From: Nocardioidaceae bacterium
GTDB lineage: Bacteria; Actinomycetota; Actinomycetes; Propionibacteriales; Nocardioidaceae
Length of the DNA: 14,305 nucleotides
Reading direction: 5' to 3'
Assembly: GCA_025965395.1 (NCBI GenBank)
Contig: JAOPXA010000286.1
Coordinates: 1-14,305 of the forward strand
The stretch's first letter is position 1. Each line of letters starts with the position of its first letter. The notes below the pieces were generated by a model, which saw only the letters and a list, made by a program, of their open reading frames with translations, was not told where the DNA came from and did not search any database. Positions 7,177-13,893 of the stretch are shown here, piece by piece. The translations under genes were made by a program, and so were the position numbers.

Positions 7177-8536
7177 GGGGTATGCGGGCGGCGTGCGGCG
7201 GGTTTTGGACGCCGATGCCCGCGATAATCCCGCTGGCGATCAACAGTCCTGCGGCGACGTAGATGACCCGATCGAATGAGTCGTAGTCCAGCGTCGACCC
7301 GGCGATCACCCCCGCCAGGGCGATCATGATGAGCCCGGCGACCCGCGACACCGCGTTGTTGATCGCCGACCCGATCCCCGCCTGGTCGGCACTGATCGAC
7401 CCCAGCACCGACGCGGTGAGCGGAGCAACCGTGACCGCAAGTCCGAACCCGAAGATCAGCACACCGGGGACGATGTCGATCCAGACGCTGACGGGGTCGG
7501 AGGCGGCAGTCAGCAGCAAGAACCCGAGTCCGCAGATCATCGGCCCTGCCGCCATGAACCACCGGGCGCCCCAGCGCCCCGCCAGACCACCAAACAACCC
7601 CGCAAACGCGATCGTCATGACCGTCACGGGGATGGTCGCCAGCCCCGTCTTCGTCGCACTGAAACCCGCGACCTCCTGAAGGAAGAGTGTCAGGGTGAAT
7701 ACGCCGAGGCTGAGCCCCCCATAGATGCCAATCGTAGCGATGTTGCCGATCAGGAAGCTGCGCGCCTTGAAGATCCCGAGCGGCATCATCGGATGCGCAG
7801 TGCGGTACTCCCACCAGAGGAAAGCAGCAAAGGCCGCCACGCCGACGACCAGCGGAATCCATACGCCCGGATGCGTCCAGCCCAGTCGCGCCTGCTCGAT
7901 CAGGGCAAAGACCGGACCGCCCAGGCCGACCACCGCAAGCGTCGCACCCACGTAGTCGACGTGGCGACCGATGCGCGGCTCTTCAACTTCGTGGAGCCGC
8001 GCAATCAGCCACAGCGTCACCGCGACCGGCACGATGTTGACGGCGAAGATCCAGCGCCAGCTGAACGCATCGACGAGCACCCCACCGAGCAAGGGGCCCG
8101 CGAGGAAGGAGGTCCCGGTCCAAGCCGTCCACGTGCCGATCGCTTTGCTCTGCGCTGGCCCGTCGAAGTGGGACGTGATCAGCGCGAGCGAGCTAGGGAT
8201 GAGGAGCGCACCAGCGACCCCTTGAAAGCCCCTAGCGGCAATCAGCACGCCCCCGGTCGGCGCCACCGCACACATCAGCGATGCCAGGCCGAAGCCGATC
8301 ACTCCAAGCCGAAGGATCCGCACCCGACCGAAGTTGTCGGACAGCGAGCCCGCCACCAGGATCAGCGAGCCCAGCGTCAGGAGGTATGCGTCCACGACCC
8401 ACTGCTGAAGTGCGAGACCTCCATCGAGATCCGCCGTGATGGCGGGTAGGGCAACGTTGACGATCGAGCCGTCGAGGAACGCGATGAAGGACGCCACGAT
8501 CGCGACCCAGAGGATACGGCGCGATTGCGGGTTCAC
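7169..8536 (-). CDS. MFS drug/solute exporter, DHA2-type (about 14 helices)
   Basis: This 455-residue integral membrane protein fits the DHA2 family of proton-driven efflux pumps. Signatures are LDGSIVNVALPAI in helix 1 (motif D1), GSLSDNFGRVRIL at 63-75 (motif A), RGFQGVAGA at 102-110 (motif B), GPLLGG at 147-152 (motif C) and WRWIFAVNIVP after it. The substrate cannot be predicted. The GTG start at 8536-8534 has no clean ribosome binding site; the 31 bp upstream fold into competing inverted repeats. It follows the adenine/adenosine deaminase on the same strand, so it may share its transcript. It converges with the lipoprotein gene. Confidence 0.92.
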   Translation of the reverse strand: MNPQSRRILWVAIVASFIAFLDGSIVNVALPAITADLDGGLALQQWVVDAYLLTLGSLILVAGSLSDNFGRVRILRLGVIGFGLASLMCAVAPTGGVLIAARGFQGVAGALLIPSSLALITSHFDGPAQSKAIGTWTAWTGTSFLAGPLLGGVLVDAFSWRWIFAVNIVPVAVTLWLIARLHEVEEPRIGRHVDYVGATLAVVGLGGPVFALIEQARLGWTHPGVWIPLVVGVAAFAAFLWWEYRTAHPMMPLGIFKARSFLIGNIATIGIYGGLSLGVFTLTLFLQEVAGFSATKTGLATIPVTVMTIAFAGLFGGLAGRWGARWFMAAGPMICGLGFLLLTAASDPVSVWIDIVPGVLIFGFGLAVTVAPLTASVLGSISADQAGIGSAINNAVSRVAGLIMIALAGVIAGSTLDYDSFDRVIYVAAGLLIASGIIAGIGVQNPPHAARIPPS

Positions 8537-8566
8537 CTGCTCAACCTACCCGTGAGCAGCAGGTTG
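8537..8566 (-). promoter_or_regulatory. Interleaved inverted repeats covering the exporter leader
   Basis: Two perfect inverted repeats share this 30-bp stretch. CTGCTCA (8537-8543) pairs with TGAGCAG (8553-8559), and CAACCT (8542-8547) pairs with AGGTTG (8561-8566). They overlap and cannot both form fully. The first stem abuts the exporter GTG start, where a ribosome binding site would lie. The stretch may be an RNA switch or terminator-like structure between the deaminase and the exporter, or a repressor operator. Confidence 0.5.
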
Positions 8567-8567
8567 G

Positions 8568-9566
8568 CTACCCAGCGAAGTGGGCCTCGACCTCGGCCTT
8601 CCACCCCGCCCGCTGCTCGGGCGAGATGAACGCAGCATCGAACGAGTTGAGCGCGAGCGTCTTCAGCTGATCGTCGCTCAGGCCCAGGTCACGCTGAATC
8701 GCTTCGTAGTTGGCATCGACATAGCCCCCGAAATAGGGCGGGTCGTCACTGCTGATCGTCGCCACGATCCGCTCGGCCAGCATCGTCGGCAGCGGGTGGT
8801 CGGCCATCGTGTCCACGGTGCGAAGCGCGACATTCGAGAGCGGGCACACCGTCAACGGGATCCGCTCATCGCGCAGGCGGGCCACCAAGGCCGGATCCTC
8901 CATCGCGCGAATTCCATGATCGACGCGCTCGATGTGCAGGACGTCGAGCGCAGTTGCCACCGTCTCAGGACCGCCTTCCTCACCCGCATGGGCCACCAGG
9001 TGGAGACCCTCAGCCGCCGCGCGCGCATACACATCGACGAACAGCTCGGGCGGAAAGCCGATCTCGGTCGAGTCGAGGCCGACACCGATGATCGCGTCGC
9101 GGAACGGCATGATCGCGGTCAGCATCTCGCCCGCCGCGTCAGCACCGAGGTCGCGAAGGAAACACATGATGAGGTCGGTCGAGATGCCGTGCGTCCGGTC
9201 GCTCTCGGAGAATGCTGCGTTGAAGCCAGCCATCACGACCTCGAGCGGCGTGCCGTTGGCGATGTGGGTCTGCGGGTCGAAGAAGATCTCTGCCCGGCGC
9301 ACGTGGGCGACTTTTGCTCGGTCGAGGTAGCCCGTAGCGAGCTCGAAGAAGTCCTGTTCGGTCTTCAACACCGTCAGGTTGGAGTAGTGCAGGTCGAGGA
9401 ATGATTGAAGATCCTCAAACGCATAACGCGCCTTGAGATCGGCAATATTGGTCGTCGGAAGGGTGACGCCGTTCCGCGCTGCCATGGCCACGATGTGCTC
9501 GGGCTCGATCGTCCCCTCGATGTGAATGTGGAGCTCGGCGGAGGGCGGGGCGACGAAGGAAGTCAT
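8568..9566 (-). CDS. Adenosine deaminase-family enzyme, probably adenine deaminase
   Basis: This 332-residue zinc enzyme belongs to the adenosine/adenine deaminase family, which hydrolytically removes the purine 6-amino group. Metal and catalytic residues are all present: H13 and H15 in ELHIHIEG, H193 and E196 in HAGEEGGPE, H217 in VDHGIR, and D274/D275 in SSDDPPYFGGY. The SDDPxYFGGY form resembles adenine deaminases (yeast Aah1-type) more than classical adenosine deaminases, so adenine to hypoxanthine is the favoured reaction; this is inference. The ATG at 9566-9564 is chosen over a GTG 24 bases upstream because family members begin close before the HxH motif and because this ATG overlaps the stop of the zinc-ribbon gene (ATGA). 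Confidence 0.9.
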   Translation of the reverse strand: MTSFVAPPSAELHIHIEGTIEPEHIVAMAARNGVTLPTTNIADLKARYAFEDLQSFLDLHYSNLTVLKTEQDFFELATGYLDRAKVAHVRRAEIFFDPQTHIANGTPLEVVMAGFNAAFSESDRTHGISTDLIMCFLRDLGADAAGEMLTAIMPFRDAIIGVGLDSTEIGFPPELFVDVYARAAAEGLHLVAHAGEEGGPETVATALDVLHIERVDHGIRAMEDPALVARLRDERIPLTVCPLSNVALRTVDTMADHPLPTMLAERIVATISSDDPPYFGGYVDANYEAIQRDLGLSDDQLKTLALNSFDAAFISPEQRAGWKAEVEAHFAG

Positions 9567-9703
9567 GGCTTGAAGTATTGCGTACCGCACCTCTGACAGA
9601 TGGAGATGTCGAACACAACTGATCCGTTGTCGTTCGTCATGGGTTCAACCGTATGCACCGTCCGAGCATCACAGTTCTCGCAAAAATGCTCTTCGGCCAT
9701 CAT
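9563..9703 (-). CDS. Small zinc-ribbon protein coupled to the deaminase
   Basis: A 46-residue frame starts at tandem ATG codons (9703-9701 and 9700-9698), immediately after an in-frame TGA, so it cannot start further upstream. It carries two CxxC knuckles, C8-x2-C11 (FCENC) and C36-x2-C39 (CQRCGTQYF), 24 residues apart, the pattern of a rubredoxin- or zinc-ribbon-type metal site. The stop TGA at 9565-9563 overlaps the deaminase ATG as ATGA, a classic translational coupling arrangement, and the deaminase has no ribosome binding site of its own. No ribosome binding site is evident for this frame either. Similar tiny zinc ribbons are often left unannotated. The function is unknown; it could bind nucleic acid or help the deaminase. 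Confidence 0.72.
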   Translation of the reverse strand: MMAEEHFCENCDARTVHTVEPMTNDNGSVVFDISICQRCGTQYFKP

Positions 9704-9774
9704 TCATGTTCGCACGCAAATCCGGTGCGCACTGTGGTTTTACGGAAGGTTCTGCACAACCCTGAACCCGCCCT
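9704..9774. other. Short intergenic gap after the LuxR gene
   Basis: These 71 bp separate the LuxR stop (9775) from the zinc-ribbon start. A weak hairpin, GGTTC (9748-9752) with GAACC (9764-9768) and an 11-base loop, is the only structure seen. The base composition is less GC-rich than the flanking genes, as expected for a promoter, but no convincing -35/-10 pair was found. Confidence 0.3.
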
Positions 9775-12243
9775 TTAACCAACCATTCCAGCCTTGCGCG
9801 CGATCTCGATCGCTTGGTCCCGCGAATGCGCGCCGAGCTTCGCATAGAGCCCCCGCAGTTGCGACTTAACCGTGTTGTGTGAGACGAACAGCTCGCGTGC
9901 AATGTCCGGCACAGAGAGTTCTTCGACCAATTTTTCGAGCACGACTCGCTCGCGGCGAGTCAGGTCGACGACCCTGACGTCCGACGAGAAGATGTCCTTG
10001 AGACCAGCATCCAGCCGAGCCTCGAGTATGTGCTCGAGCCGGGGCTCGTAGGCCACAGACTCACGAATCACTGACTCCGAGACCGAGGCGTACAGCCCTG
10101 CGCCAAGGCCCATCCGGGTCGATAGATCAATCGCCTTCGACCACAGGGGACCCGCCTTCTCGAGACTGCGAGTGGCAACACACTCGGCACGAATGAGAAG
10201 TGCATCGAGATACGTACGGTTCCATGACTTGTCGTCGATGAGCACCGCAAGGGTCAGCTCCATGGCGAGAGCCGAGTCACCGGAAAGGGCCGCCATCCGT
10301 GCCCGGGCCGTCGTGACGAGCGGATTGATCGAGTGGGATGCGCCCAGAAGTGCTTGCGCCTTGTTTCCGTTGCCCTGTGCGAGGAGTAGATCGACCTCAG
10401 CAGCGATCAAGATCGGTCCGGCCAGGCTGTCGCTGGTGTCCCAGCTCGCGTGTAGCTCGCGCGCCGCAGCAAGGCGCGCCAGGGACGCTTCCGGATCGCC
10501 CCACAACAGATCCATGCGAGCGCGTGCATAGGCGGCAATCTGCCAGAACTCGTCGCGTCGGCGTGCCTGGGCATACAGCACCAACTGCTCGCATGCATCG
10601 GCCTCGCGAAGCTCGTCGATCGCGATCAACGCCTCCGTGAGTCGTGGCGCCGAGCGCACATAGGGAAGCACCCACTTGACGCGCCCCATGTTCTCCATCT
10701 GGTTGGGGTGAAGGTGGTGCTTGCTGGCGCCAGCCACATCTCCCTTGAGCGTCGCCACCAAGGCGAGGCCAGCGTTGGCCGGGGCCAGTTCGTGAGCATC
10801 GGCCGACGACACATACGCCTTGCTTGTCTTGAACGACTCGATCGAGTTCTCGAAGTCGCCACCAATGAGGTGCGTGACGGCCACTTGCACGTGGGCCATG
10901 GGCAAGATTTCCGTGATGCGCTCGGGCAGGCGATCCTCGACGATCCTCAAAAGCCGGTCAAGGGCAATCGACAGTGCTCCCGCCTCGGCAAAATAGCCCG
11001 ACTGACGAAGAACCAGCGACGTCACAAAGCTCGTGACCATGATGTCGACGATGTCGGCACGTTGCGCCAAGACGGCGAGGTCGGTCTGGTTGGTGGGGAG
11101 CGGCGCAGGAATCTCGTGACGCGGAATCGGAATGGCGCGCAGCGCGTGCCGCGCGACCTTCACACGGGGATGGCTGTGGTCGTAGGTCTGCGGCATCGTC
11201 GTCAAGATCATCGATACCAGCGACTCATGGAGCAGCAGTAGTTGTTGCCAGGACCGATCGATCATGTCGGCGACGAACTCCCAGTCCTCAGCAGCCGCGC
11301 CTTGCGCGATCGCAAAGTCAGGACGCTTGCTCGCGGCATAATGCCGTGCGAGCCTCAGGCTCAGTTCTCGGTCACCTGCGGTGAGATTGCGTGTCCATTG
11401 GCGCCGCAACATCGCCGGCACGTCATACATCTCGCCGCCGGAATACCGTTCGTTGTGACTCGACAAGTAGCCCTGGCGCTCGAGTTCTTTGAGCTCGTCT
11501 CGCAGGGGCGATTCGCCGAGGAGGAACTCGGCTGCGTCGACCGTCAGGCGTTCGGCCAGCACCAATCTCGACAGGACGTACGTCTGACGCTCGTCGAGTG
11601 AGTTGGCGATGAGGTGCTCACGGAAGTAGTCGCTCGTCGATTCCAGCGCACCTTCGAACCCAGCCCGGCTCAGGTCCGGATCGTTCAGAGCAACGGCGAG
11701 CGCCAGGACCATCGCTGGCCAGCCACCCACCTCCCGGCGAATGCGCTCGGCAAGCTGGTCATCGCCCTCGAGACCGATGAGGAACATGAGGTCGGCCACT
11801 TCGCCTTTGGTGAACAAGAGCTCGCGGGGCGTCAGCACAGTCGCGTTGAGCTCGACGTGGGCGATGTCCTCGAACAAGGTATGCGTGCGCGTGGTCACCA
11901 CCAGGCTGATCTCTGCGTGAGATCGGACCAGGTCGACAAGCTGGCGCGGGACCGATGTGCCGGTGACGTTTTCGAATGCGTCGACGACGACGATGGTCGG
12001 ACCGGTCACGGCTTCAATGGCTTGGGAAACGCCCGCAAGAAAGGCATCTTGACCTACGCCGGGGCTCGCGGAAAGCCAGACCGTAGGCCTACCACTCTGC
12101 GCTTGCTCCTCGACCCATTGACGAACCAGCGTGGTCTTGCCGAAGCCTGTCGGCGCCCTGACGATGGTGACGGGGGCAAGGAGATCAAGGCGTTTGGACA
12201 GCCTGGAGCGAGCGACAACGTTCGTCGTTAGCCGTGGCGGCAT
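9775..12243 (-). CDS. Large ATP-binding LuxR-family regulator (MalT/LAL type)
   Basis: This 822-residue protein has the layout of STAND-class MalT/LAL regulators. An N-terminal NTPase holds Walker A APTGFGKTT (about 30-38), a Walker B-like TIVVVDAFENV (about 83-93) and a VTTRT sensor segment near 117. A long helical, TPR-like middle follows, and a C-terminal LuxR-type helix-turn-helix occupies about 758-822 (LTRRERVVLEKL, VSHNTVKSQLRGLYAKLGA). Such proteins oligomerise on binding ATP and an inducer and activate promoters. Walker B has Asp-Ala where many relatives have Asp-Asp. The ATG at 12243 is preferred; TTG at 12246 is possible, as AGGGGGG upstream suits either. It lies between the oxidoreductase/thioesterase pair and the deaminase/exporter group and may control either. 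Confidence 0.92.
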   Translation of the reverse strand: MPPRLTTNVVARSRLSKRLDLLAPVTIVRAPTGFGKTTLVRQWVEEQAQSGRPTVWLSASPGVGQDAFLAGVSQAIEAVTGPTIVVVDAFENVTGTSVPRQLVDLVRSHAEISLVVTTRTHTLFEDIAHVELNATVLTPRELLFTKGEVADLMFLIGLEGDDQLAERIRREVGGWPAMVLALAVALNDPDLSRAGFEGALESTSDYFREHLIANSLDERQTYVLSRLVLAERLTVDAAEFLLGESPLRDELKELERQGYLSSHNERYSGGEMYDVPAMLRRQWTRNLTAGDRELSLRLARHYAASKRPDFAIAQGAAAEDWEFVADMIDRSWQQLLLLHESLVSMILTTMPQTYDHSHPRVKVARHALRAIPIPRHEIPAPLPTNQTDLAVLAQRADIVDIMVTSFVTSLVLRQSGYFAEAGALSIALDRLLRIVEDRLPERITEILPMAHVQVAVTHLIGGDFENSIESFKTSKAYVSSADAHELAPANAGLALVATLKGDVAGASKHHLHPNQMENMGRVKWVLPYVRSAPRLTEALIAIDELREADACEQLVLYAQARRRDEFWQIAAYARARMDLLWGDPEASLARLAAARELHASWDTSDSLAGPILIAAEVDLLLAQGNGNKAQALLGASHSINPLVTTARARMAALSGDSALAMELTLAVLIDDKSWNRTYLDALLIRAECVATRSLEKAGPLWSKAIDLSTRMGLGAGLYASVSESVIRESVAYEPRLEHILEARLDAGLKDIFSSDVRVVDLTRRERVVLEKLVEELSVPDIARELFVSHNTVKSQLRGLYAKLGAHSRDQAIEIARKAGMVG

Positions 12244-12263
12244 CAACCCATTCCCCCCTGTTA

Positions 12264-12278
12264 CTCCCCTGGGGGGAG
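12264..12278. promoter_or_regulatory. GC palindrome in the LuxR regulator leader
   Basis: CTCCCC (12264-12269) and GGGGAG (12273-12278) form a perfect 6-bp inverted repeat with a TGG loop, 21 bp before the LuxR start codon. A nearby C6 tract (12253-12258) could compete for the same G residues. It may be an operator for autoregulation or a hairpin in the 5' leader. The strong G/C bias makes chance pairing more likely. Confidence 0.35.
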
Positions 12279-12320
12279 CCTACGACATTTCGGCGCAACG
12301 GAAGGGTGGAATGGCGAGGA

Positions 12321-12830
12321 TCAGGAGCGCTTGCGCACGCCCATCGCTCCGCATATCGGAGCCGCCCACGTGAGCCCGCTCGTCTGCCCAAACTGCTTGT
12401 CGACAAAGGCAGACGTGTCGTCGGGCATCGAGACCATCTTGCGGGTCTCGAGACTGACGTGACCGCATGTCACCTCGAGTGTGTTGGCGAGGCGGCCCGT
12501 TGTCTCATCGACCAGAAAGGACATCGAGTGCAACACCTTGTCGCTCCGGGTCAGATGGCGCCACCGCAGCGACAATTCGTGTCCCACCAGCACCTCGTCC
12601 CAGTAGCTCAGGTGGTGCTCCATCGTGAAGAAGCCCATCTTGCGCTCAGCGCGGTAGTGATCGTCGATTCCTAGGCCATCGAAGACCGTGTTGAGATTGA
12701 GCGCGTGCAGGTCGAAGTAATGGCGAATGTTCATATGGCCATTGGTGTCTTCATACCCGGACGGCACGACAATCGTCAGCCCGATCGGCAGTTGATGGAC
12801 CTCGTCGATCGTGGGTAAGACGCGCGTCAC
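12321..12830 (-). CDS. Hotdog-fold acyl-CoA thioesterase-like protein (4HBT type)
   Basis: This 169-residue protein has the 4-hydroxybenzoyl-CoA thioesterase signature EDTNGHMNIRHYFDLH with the candidate catalytic D28. The segment SYWDEVLVGHELSLRWRHL, characteristic of the central hotdog strands, follows. Such proteins hydrolyse acyl-CoA or acyl-carrier thioesters in the cytoplasm; the acyl group is unknown. The GTG start at 12830-12828 comes 5 bp after the stop of the luciferase-like oxidoreductase, so the two are almost certainly cotranscribed. The last ~25 residues (TSGLTWAAPICGAMGVRKRS end) extend beyond the core fold. It ends 74 bp before the LuxR gene start. Confidence 0.83.
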   Translation of the reverse strand: MTRVLPTIDEVHQLPIGLTIVVPSGYEDTNGHMNIRHYFDLHALNLNTVFDGLGIDDHYRAERKMGFFTMEHHLSYWDEVLVGHELSLRWRHLTRSDKVLHSMSFLVDETTGRLANTLEVTCGHVSLETRKMVSMPDDTSAFVDKQFGQTSGLTWAAPICGAMGVRKRS

Positions 12831-12835
12831 CTGCG

Positions 12836-13750
12836 CTACGAATTCTTGTCCCGCGCTGCCAAGCAGGCATCGAGGAAGTCGGGGAACTCGTCGGGCTTCG
12901 TGACGTAGTTGAGGGCGGCGACCTCGATGTGCGTGGCGCCGGCCTCCAGCAAGGTCGGGATCGTGTCGAGGGTCGCCTCGAGATCGACGGCACCGCCGCG
13001 GATCTCAGGGATCACTTGGAGGCGCAGGCCGAATGTCTCAGGGTCACGTCCGAGGTCTTCCATCTGCTGCTTGATTTTGGGCAGCGTCTCCCCGACGACG
13101 TCCCACGGCACCTGCAACGGGCACCAGCCATTGGCGGCTTTGGCCATGCGGGCGATGTTGCGCTCAGAAGGCCCGATGCCGAACCACTGCGGGATTCCCT
13201 CGCGCTGCACGGGGAACGGCAAGGAGTAGACGCCGTCGAAATTGACGTGCTCGCCGTGATAACTGGCCGGGGCGTTGGTCCAGATCTGCTGGCATGCTTC
13301 TGCAATCTCGACGAGGCGTCCGAAACGGCCCTTGAAGGGGATGCCTTCGGCGGTGTAGTCGAGCTCGAGCCAGCCGACGCCGTAGCCGATCTCGACGCGG
13401 CCTTCGGAGATGTGGTCGAGCGTGGTGAGCGTCTTGGCGAGGACCGATGCATTGCGCAACGTCGCGAGCATGATGCCGGTCTGCAGCTTGATGTTCTCGG
13501 TCCGCGACGCGATGGCGGCGAGGCTCGTCGTGGCCTCGAAGAACGGGGTCATCTCGTCGAACCAACGACCTTCGGCGCTCTGGCCGTCATACGGATAGTC
13601 ATCGAGCGTGTGGGGGTCCATGAGGATGTGCTCGGGGAGAACGACCGCGTCGAAGCCCTTCTGATCCGCCATCGCGATGAGGTCGATCACGGGACGGGGC
13701 CTGCCGCCATAGAAGGTTTCGAGCATGAACGGGTTGAGGCAGATCTTCAC
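12836..13750 (-). CDS. Luciferase-like (LLM class) flavin oxidoreductase, probably F420-dependent
   Basis: This 304-residue TIM-barrel protein belongs to the bacterial luciferase-like monooxygenase superfamily. Its SEGRVEIGYGVGWLELDY segment, beginning near residue 115 and running on to PFKGR, is the hallmark of the F420-dependent subgroup common in mycobacteria and other actinomycetes. The early PEHIL and the IKLQTGIMLATLRN strand also fit. Members oxidise or reduce small organic substrates with coenzyme F420 or FMN. The substrate cannot be read here, and cofactor choice is inferred from the subgroup. The start is GTG at 13750-13748 with AGGAG 5 bases upstream. It heads a two-gene unit with the thioesterase, suggesting a shared pathway for an acyl or ketone substrate. 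Confidence 0.88.
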   Translation of the reverse strand: MKICLNPFMLETFYGGRPRPVIDLIAMADQKGFDAVVLPEHILMDPHTLDDYPYDGQSAEGRWFDEMTPFFEATTSLAAIASRTENIKLQTGIMLATLRNASVLAKTLTTLDHISEGRVEIGYGVGWLELDYTAEGIPFKGRFGRLVEIAEACQQIWTNAPASYHGEHVNFDGVYSLPFPVQREGIPQWFGIGPSERNIARMAKAANGWCPLQVPWDVVGETLPKIKQQMEDLGRDPETFGLRLQVIPEIRGGAVDLEATLDTIPTLLEAGATHIEVAALNYVTKPDEFPDFLDACLAARDKNS

Positions 13751-13893
13751 GACTACTCCTGGAATTGAGTCAGGTGTCCAAGTTTAAGCCTCAGGGGATG
13801 GCCGCGAAAGTCGGAGGTGGTTCTGGCCGGATTTGATCTGGATTTGATCTACGAATGACCTTGCACTGATGGTGGCGGCGCCATGGTGGAGGC
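13751..13893. promoter_or_regulatory. Divergent intergenic region
   Basis: These 143 bp separate the minus-strand oxidoreductase from the plus-strand gene at 13894, so they must hold both promoters. The ribosome binding site of the oxidoreductase (AGGAG on the minus strand) lies at its left edge. A possible minus-strand -10 box, TAAACT, lies about 30 bp upstream of it, without a good -35 box. The 11-bp tandem repeat at 13829-13850 is the other notable element. Confidence 0.5.
13829..13850. repeat. Perfect 11-bp tandem direct repeat
   Basis: GGATTTGATCT occurs twice back to back (13829-13839 and 13840-13850) with no mismatch. The period is about one helical turn, so a dimeric or cooperative regulator could bind both copies on the same face of the DNA. 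It lies 79 bp from the oxidoreductase start and 44 bp from the next gene, inside the shared promoter region. A slippage duplication is the alternative. Confidence 0.75.

Noticed and set aside
9669..9902. Minus-strand frame of 77 codons spanning the LuxR 3' end and the zinc-ribbon start
   Set aside because: It is in a different frame from both genes, has no recognisable features and overlaps the conserved LuxR DNA-binding domain.
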